A stretch of DNA of 35,600 bases from Planctomycetota bacterium. Its GTDB lineage: Bacteria; Planctomycetota; Planctomycetia; Planctomycetales; Planctomycetaceae. Positions 32,228 through 35,600 of the stretch are shown here, piece after piece; the stretch's first letter is position 1, and every line of letters starts with the position of its first letter. A model generated the notes under the pieces. That model was not told the origin of the DNA. It saw only the letters and a program-made list of their open reading frames with translations, and searched no databases. The position numbers were made by a program, and so were the translations under genes. Location of the stretch: NCBI GenBank assembly GCA_003669125.1, contig QWQF01000195.1:1-35600 (forward strand), read 5' to 3'.

Positions 32228-33517
32228 TCAGCGATTGCGTACGTCCAGGCAAACGATTTCCTTGTCGTCTCGCAAGAACAACCGCCCGTTCGACAGTGCC
32301 GGTGCTTGGCGAGTTGATTCGAGCACCGTCGCGCGGCCGAGTTCGTTGTAGCGATCCGGTGTGGCTCGTGCGAGGACGAGTTCGCCTTTCATCGTGGTGA
32401 TGAACAGCTTGCCGTCGGCGGCAATCAGGTTGCCTTTGCCGAAGCGGGCTTCTTGCCATTTGCGTTCGCCTGTCACCGCGTCGATGCAGGTCAGATGCGT
32501 GACCGGGCCGGCTCCGCCGACGTTGTCCATGCCGTACAAGTGGCCGTCCAACAGCATTGAGGTCTGCCACTCGTTGCGCAGCACGCTCTTGGGGCCGAAC
32601 GAATCCCAGACTTCGCTGAGCGTGAACTTTTCATCTTGCGGCTTCAGTGCCAGTAACACGCTACCATGATTCTCGCCGGCCGAGAGGAACACCTGCCCTT
32701 TGATTTCCAGAGGCGTCGCGATGTTGCACTCGTAATTCGTCTTGAACGGATAACGCCACAAGACTGAGCCTTTCGCGGGATCAACTCCGAGTGCCGAGCT
32801 GCCGGTGAACGCGACGATTTGCGAGCGGCCTCCGACGTTCAACAGCGCCGGCGACGAGTAGCCGGCTGGATCACTGCCGGCGGTCCAGAGTTGCTTGCCG
32901 GATTTCGTGTCGAACGCCACAAGCGTTCCCTTCGAAGCACCGGCCGTGACGATCACTTGCTCGCCGACGACGAGCGGTGAGCAAGCCATGCCGTACTCCG
33001 CTTCTTTGCCGGAGAGTTCTTTGACGACGTTGTGCGACCAGAGTTGTTTGCCGTCCGCGAATGCGTGCGCAGATAGAATGCCTTCGCCCGTGAAGACGAA
33101 GACGAGTTCACCCGCGATCGCCGGTGTCCCACGCGGGCCGTTCCCCATCGGGTTGCGATATTCGGGAGCCAACGGCGTTTCCCAGACGGACTCACCGGTC
33201 TTGGCTTCGAGTGCGACCAGCCATTGTTTCCCCTCGCGTTGCACGAGCGTCAGCACGCGGCCGCGACTGATCGCGAGGCCCGACATGCCGACTCCGCCGG
33301 GGACACGCCAGATTTCCTTCGGCCCATCGGTCGGCCAGCGATCCAGCAGGCCGGTCTCGGCAGACAGCCCGTTGCGTGTCGGACCGAGGAACTGCGGCCA
33401 CTCTCCTTTGGCATCGGCCTGAGCCGCAGCACGCTCAGCCGGCAACGAGACCGTCATTGCCGCGAGAGCCATCGAGATCAGCATTCTCCGCACGCATCGT
33501 CGGACGGTGACCAACAT
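32228..33517 (-). CDS. Secreted PQQ-like beta-propeller protein
   Basis: 429 residues from ATG 33517, with AGGAGG 4-5 nt upstream, among the best ribosome-binding sites in the window. A signal peptide (MLISMALAAMTVSLPAERAAAQ) is followed by WPQFLGPTRNGLS, the usual opening of these propellers. Blade repeats include AKTGESVWETPL, FADGKQLWSHN, TKSGKQLWTAG, PAKGSVLWRYP and AVTGERKWQEA, the A-x-T-G-x-x-x-W pattern. It differs from the propeller at 1204-2637 in having no EF-hand insertion. It probably acts outside the cytoplasm and is the first gene of a pair with the exported Gfo/Idh oxidoreductase. Whether it binds PQQ is unknown. Confidence 0.93.
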   Translation of the reverse strand: MLVTVRRCVRRMLISMALAAMTVSLPAERAAAQADAKGEWPQFLGPTRNGLSAETGLLDRWPTDGPKEIWRVPGGVGMSGLAISRGRVLTLVQREGKQWLVALEAKTGESVWETPLAPEYRNPMGNGPRGTPAIAGELVFVFTGEGILSAHAFADGKQLWSHNVVKELSGKEAEYGMACSPLVVGEQVIVTAGASKGTLVAFDTKSGKQLWTAGSDPAGYSSPALLNVGGRSQIVAFTGSSALGVDPAKGSVLWRYPFKTNYECNIATPLEIKGQVFLSAGENHGSVLLALKPQDEKFTLSEVWDSFGPKSVLRNEWQTSMLLDGHLYGMDNVGGAGPVTHLTCIDAVTGERKWQEARFGKGNLIAADGKLFITTMKGELVLARATPDRYNELGRATVLESTRQAPALSNGRLFLRDDKEIVCLDVRNR

Positions 33518-33731
33518 CGTTCCTCCTTGTTCAACGCTTGAGGTGGGCTTCGGTCGCTCGTCGCGAACGGGAGCGATACTCTATCGACGATCGCTCATGC
33601 CGTCTCGGTGGAGTTCAAGTAACCCGAAGCGTCAGCGAGGGAGGACGCTTCAAAGGCCCTCGATCGCCAATTCACCGTCTTTGACAGCGCTCGCCCTCGC
33701 GGACGCGTCGGGTTATTTCAGGGAGTCCTCC
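33518..33731. other. 214-bp divergent intergenic region
   Basis: It separates the beta-propeller gene (-) from the second Gfo/Idh gene (+) and should carry promoters for both. The plus-strand half is taken up by the inverted-repeat element at 33620-33715. Between 33518 and 33619 I see no convincing promoter pair. Confidence 0.4.
33620..33715. repeat. 96-bp inverted-repeat (MITE/REP-like) element
   Basis: The left arm starts TAACCCGAAGCGTCAGCGAG, and the reverse complement of the right arm (33690-33715) starts TAACCCGACGCGTCCGCGAG; they differ at two positions over 20. The centre is about 44 bp. The element ends 9 bp before the GGGAG ribosome-binding site of the downstream Gfo/Idh gene. No protein is encoded convincingly across it. 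Confidence 0.75.
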
Positions 33732-34763
33732 ATGCCGGGAATCACCGTCGCCGTCCTCACGAATACTGCCGGAGCGCATCTTGGTGCGTATCTCGAAGGA
33801 CTTGCCGTCACCGAAGAGGTCGAGTCGGTCGTCGTTGCCGATCCCAGCGGAGCGAGCGAAGCGTCTGCGAAGAAAACTCTCGGAGCCAAGCTGAAGAGCT
33901 TCGAGCGCGATCACGGCAAAGCTCTGGCCGAGCACAAACCAGCGATGGCTCTGGTCACGATGGAAGCCGTTCAATCGCCGCCGGTGATTCGGGCAGCGCT
34001 CGAAGCCAACTGTCATGTGCTGGCAGAGAAGCCGTCATGCGTGCGTGCCGAGGATTTTGAACCGCTCGCTCGACTGGCGGACATGAAGCATCGGCATCTG
34101 ACACTGGCCTTGGCGAATCGGCTGCTCGGCACCGTGCAAGCGGCGAGGAAGCTGATTCAGTCGGGACAGATCGGAAAGATCTTCGGCTGCGAACTGCACA
34201 TCGTCGCCGATCAAACGCGGCTGAAGAGTTCGACCTACCATCAGTCATGGTTCGCGGACAAAGCACGTTCTGGCGGCGGGCATTTGATTTGGCTGGGCAT
34301 TCATTGGCTCGACTTGGCGATGTTCATGACCGGTTCGAAGATCGTTGAGGTGACCGGTTTCACCGGGATCGTCGGTGGGCAACCGCTGAAGGCCGAGGAC
34401 TCGGCGGCGATGGCGTTGCGATTCGATAACGGCAGCTTCGGCACGATGACGAGCGGTTACTACCTCGATCGCGGCTATCACTCGCACATCAAGATTTGGG
34501 GATCGCACGGTTGGGTGCAGCTCGATCCGCACGCGGGCGAGCCGTTGCAGTGGTACAGCACGAAGGACTCGCCGCCTCAGATCAAGAAGTACGAAGGCCC
34601 GGTGGATCAGGCCAGTTACACGCCGCTCGTCAAAGAATGCGTGCGAGCCGCGATGGGACTCGCGCCACCGCCGCTGACTGGTGCTGACAGCCTGCACGTC
34701 CTGAAGACGGTCTTCGCCTGCTACCGCGCGGCCGAGACCGGGCAGTCGCAGCGCGTGACGTGA
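33732..34763 (+). CDS. Cytoplasmic Gfo/Idh/MocA family oxidoreductase
   Basis: 343 residues from ATG 33732, with GGGAG 6 nt upstream. The N-terminal Rossmann-like domain (ITVAVLTNTAGAHLG; VESVVVADPSGA; HVLAEKPSCV) lacks the usual GxGxxG glycines (here TNTAGAH), so cofactor binding may be altered. The C-terminal domain includes GGGHLIWLGIHWLDLAMFMTG and the cofactor-domain Lys in AEKP. No signal peptide is seen, unlike the paralogue at 30845-32158. It is divergent from the beta-propeller/Gfo-Idh pair and 55 bp upstream of the S9 peptidase gene. Substrate unknown; sugars or inositol-like compounds are typical for the family. Confidence 0.9.
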   Translation: MPGITVAVLTNTAGAHLGAYLEGLAVTEEVESVVVADPSGASEASAKKTLGAKLKSFERDHGKALAEHKPAMALVTMEAVQSPPVIRAALEANCHVLAEKPSCVRAEDFEPLARLADMKHRHLTLALANRLLGTVQAARKLIQSGQIGKIFGCELHIVADQTRLKSSTYHQSWFADKARSGGGHLIWLGIHWLDLAMFMTGSKIVEVTGFTGIVGGQPLKAEDSAAMALRFDNGSFGTMTSGYYLDRGYHSHIKIWGSHGWVQLDPHAGEPLQWYSTKDSPPQIKKYEGPVDQASYTPLVKECVRAAMGLAPPPLTGADSLHVLKTVFACYRAAETGQSQRVT

Positions 34764-34818
34764 CGAGCACCGCTCCGTCTGATCCAATCGGCTCGTTGGT
34801 CACGTTGGGAGATTCACA

Positions 34819-35600
34819 ATGCTTCGCTTCTTCATCGTTCTGCTGGTTGCCGCCATGCTCGAGCAAACGCAAACTGTCCAAGCCGAGACGCCCGCTGCGG
34901 GTTGGACTCCCGAACTGATGCTCAAGGTGCGACGAGTGGCTCACGTCCGGCCGTCTCCGGATGCGAAGCGTGCCGTGTACTCGGTGGCCGAAGCGGTGAT
35001 GACCGAGGATCGCAGCGAGTGGGTGTCGCAGATTTGGATGTCGAACTCTGACGGCAGCGACGCGACTCAGAGGACGTTCGCGGCGAAGTCCGCGACGAAT
35101 CCGATCTGGTCGCCGGACGGCAAGTGGATCGCGTTCACCTCGGAACGATCCGGGAAATCGAACCTGTATCGGATGCGTGTCGCGGGTGGCGAAGCGGAAC
35201 AACTGACCGATGTGAAATCCGCGGTCGGGCTATTCGGGTGGAGTCCTGACAGCCAGCAGATTGCATTTGTGATGCCCGACCCGCCGAGCGAAGCCGACGA
35301 CAAGGCCGCGAAGGCGAAGGACGATTTCCGCTGGATCGACCGCGATTTCAAAATGGACCGGCTGCATCTCGTTTCGGTCGAGAAGGACAAAAACAGCCAG
35401 CGCGTGCCGCGAGTTCTGACCACCGGCAACGTCTCGATCGGAGTTGCGGCTCGCCCCGGCGGCGGCAGCTTCGATTGGTCGCCGGACGGGAAGTCGATCG
35501 TCTTCGCGCACCGTAAGTCGCCGGGGGCGGATGACTGGACGACCTCGGACGTTTCGATTGTCGATGTCGCGTACGGAAAGGTCACACCGCTGGCCACGAC
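34819..35600 (+). CDS. S9-family (prolyl oligopeptidase-type) peptidase, N-terminal part, cut by window end
   Basis: An open frame from ATG 34819 (GGGAG 7 nt upstream) to the window edge, about 260 residues. A signal peptide (MLRFFIVLLVAAMLEQTQTVQA) is followed by WD40-like/TolB-type propeller repeats with the SPDGK/SPDSQ pattern: IWSPDGKWIAFTSERSG, FGWSPDSQQIAFVMPD and FDWSPDGKSIVFAHRK. This is the beta-propeller of acylaminoacyl-peptidase or dipeptidyl-peptidase-like S9 enzymes; the alpha/beta-hydrolase catalytic domain would lie beyond the window. TPELMLKVRRVAHVRPSPDAK at the start is typical of this group. A propeller-only TolB-like protein cannot be fully excluded. Confidence 0.85.
   Translation, partial: MLRFFIVLLVAAMLEQTQTVQAETPAAGWTPELMLKVRRVAHVRPSPDAKRAVYSVAEAVMTEDRSEWVSQIWMSNSDGSDATQRTFAAKSATNPIWSPDGKWIAFTSERSGKSNLYRMRVAGGEAEQLTDVKSAVGLFGWSPDSQQIAFVMPDPPSEADDKAAKAKDDFRWIDRDFKMDRLHLVSVEKDKNSQRVPRVLTTGNVSIGVAARPGGGSFDWSPDGKSIVFAHRKSPGADDWTTSDVSIVDVAYGKVTPLAT

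Noticed and set aside
33507..33731. N-terminal extension of the Gfo/Idh gene through the inverted repeat
   Set aside because: The translated repeat has no family similarity, whereas ATG 33732 has a good ribosome-binding site and starts at the Rossmann strand.
1..35600. Search for tRNA, rRNA, transposase or phage genes
   Set aside because: No cloverleaf, rRNA-like stretch, or recombinase motif was seen by eye on either strand.

Overview
The window looks like chromosomal DNA of a heterotrophic member of the Planctomycetota. I infer this from the gene mix: a DUF1501 protein, Tat-exported Gfo/Idh/MocA oxidoreductases, secreted PQQ-type beta-propellers, a PhyH-like dioxygenase, multihaem cytochromes and a giant secreted protein. 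High G+C and many small palindromic repeats between and inside genes fit the same picture. I see no tRNA, rRNA, CRISPR array, transposase or phage gene. No gene-free stretch exceeds about 215 bp.

Left part, minus strand, 9275 to 1: a tightly packed run reads leftward. It encodes a PhnP-like metallo-beta-lactamase-fold hydrolase, an SDR dehydrogenase, a class III (GSA-like) aminotransferase, a sodium:solute symporter, a PhyH-family Fe(II)/2-oxoglutarate dioxygenase, an amidohydrolase, a secreted beta-propeller carrying two EF-hand loops, and the 5' part of a secreted GH67/DUF4838-like protein that runs off the window. The last three genes are coupled by 4-bp ATGA overlaps. I read this as uptake and breakdown of an unidentified small molecule, possibly released from a polysaccharide.

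Redox island, minus strand, 16112 to 9289: four tightly packed genes encode a protein with two cyclic-nucleotide-binding-like domains fused to a 16-cysteine polyferredoxin, a membrane cytochrome b-like protein, a membrane-anchored decahaem cytochrome c, and a secreted cytochrome c554-like multihaem protein. Together they suggest an electron conduit across the membrane with a possible cyclic-nucleotide input. This is the best candidate for an undescribed system here. Upstream lie ychF, a probable terminator and a small membrane-protein gene.

Middle, 17.9-23.5 kb: scpB (+) converges on a DUF1501 gene (-), and an 82-bp inverted repeat between them supplies both stop codons. A probable operon follows on the plus strand: an unknown protein, a GH15/phosphorylase-kinase-like protein and mnmA.

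Right part, 23.6-35.6 kb: a 2188-residue secreted protein of unknown function is followed closely by a 185-residue secreted protein. Then come a minus-strand pair (beta-propeller, Tat-exported Gfo/Idh/MocA oxidoreductase) and a divergent plus-strand pair (second Gfo/Idh/MocA oxidoreductase, S9-family peptidase cut by the window end).

A recurring theme is short palindromic elements. Some sit between genes, next to ribosome-binding sites or stop codons. Others are read in frame inside the decahaem cytochrome and the giant protein, and one forms a 25-bp perfect inverted repeat around the start of the c554-like gene and encodes part of its signal peptide.
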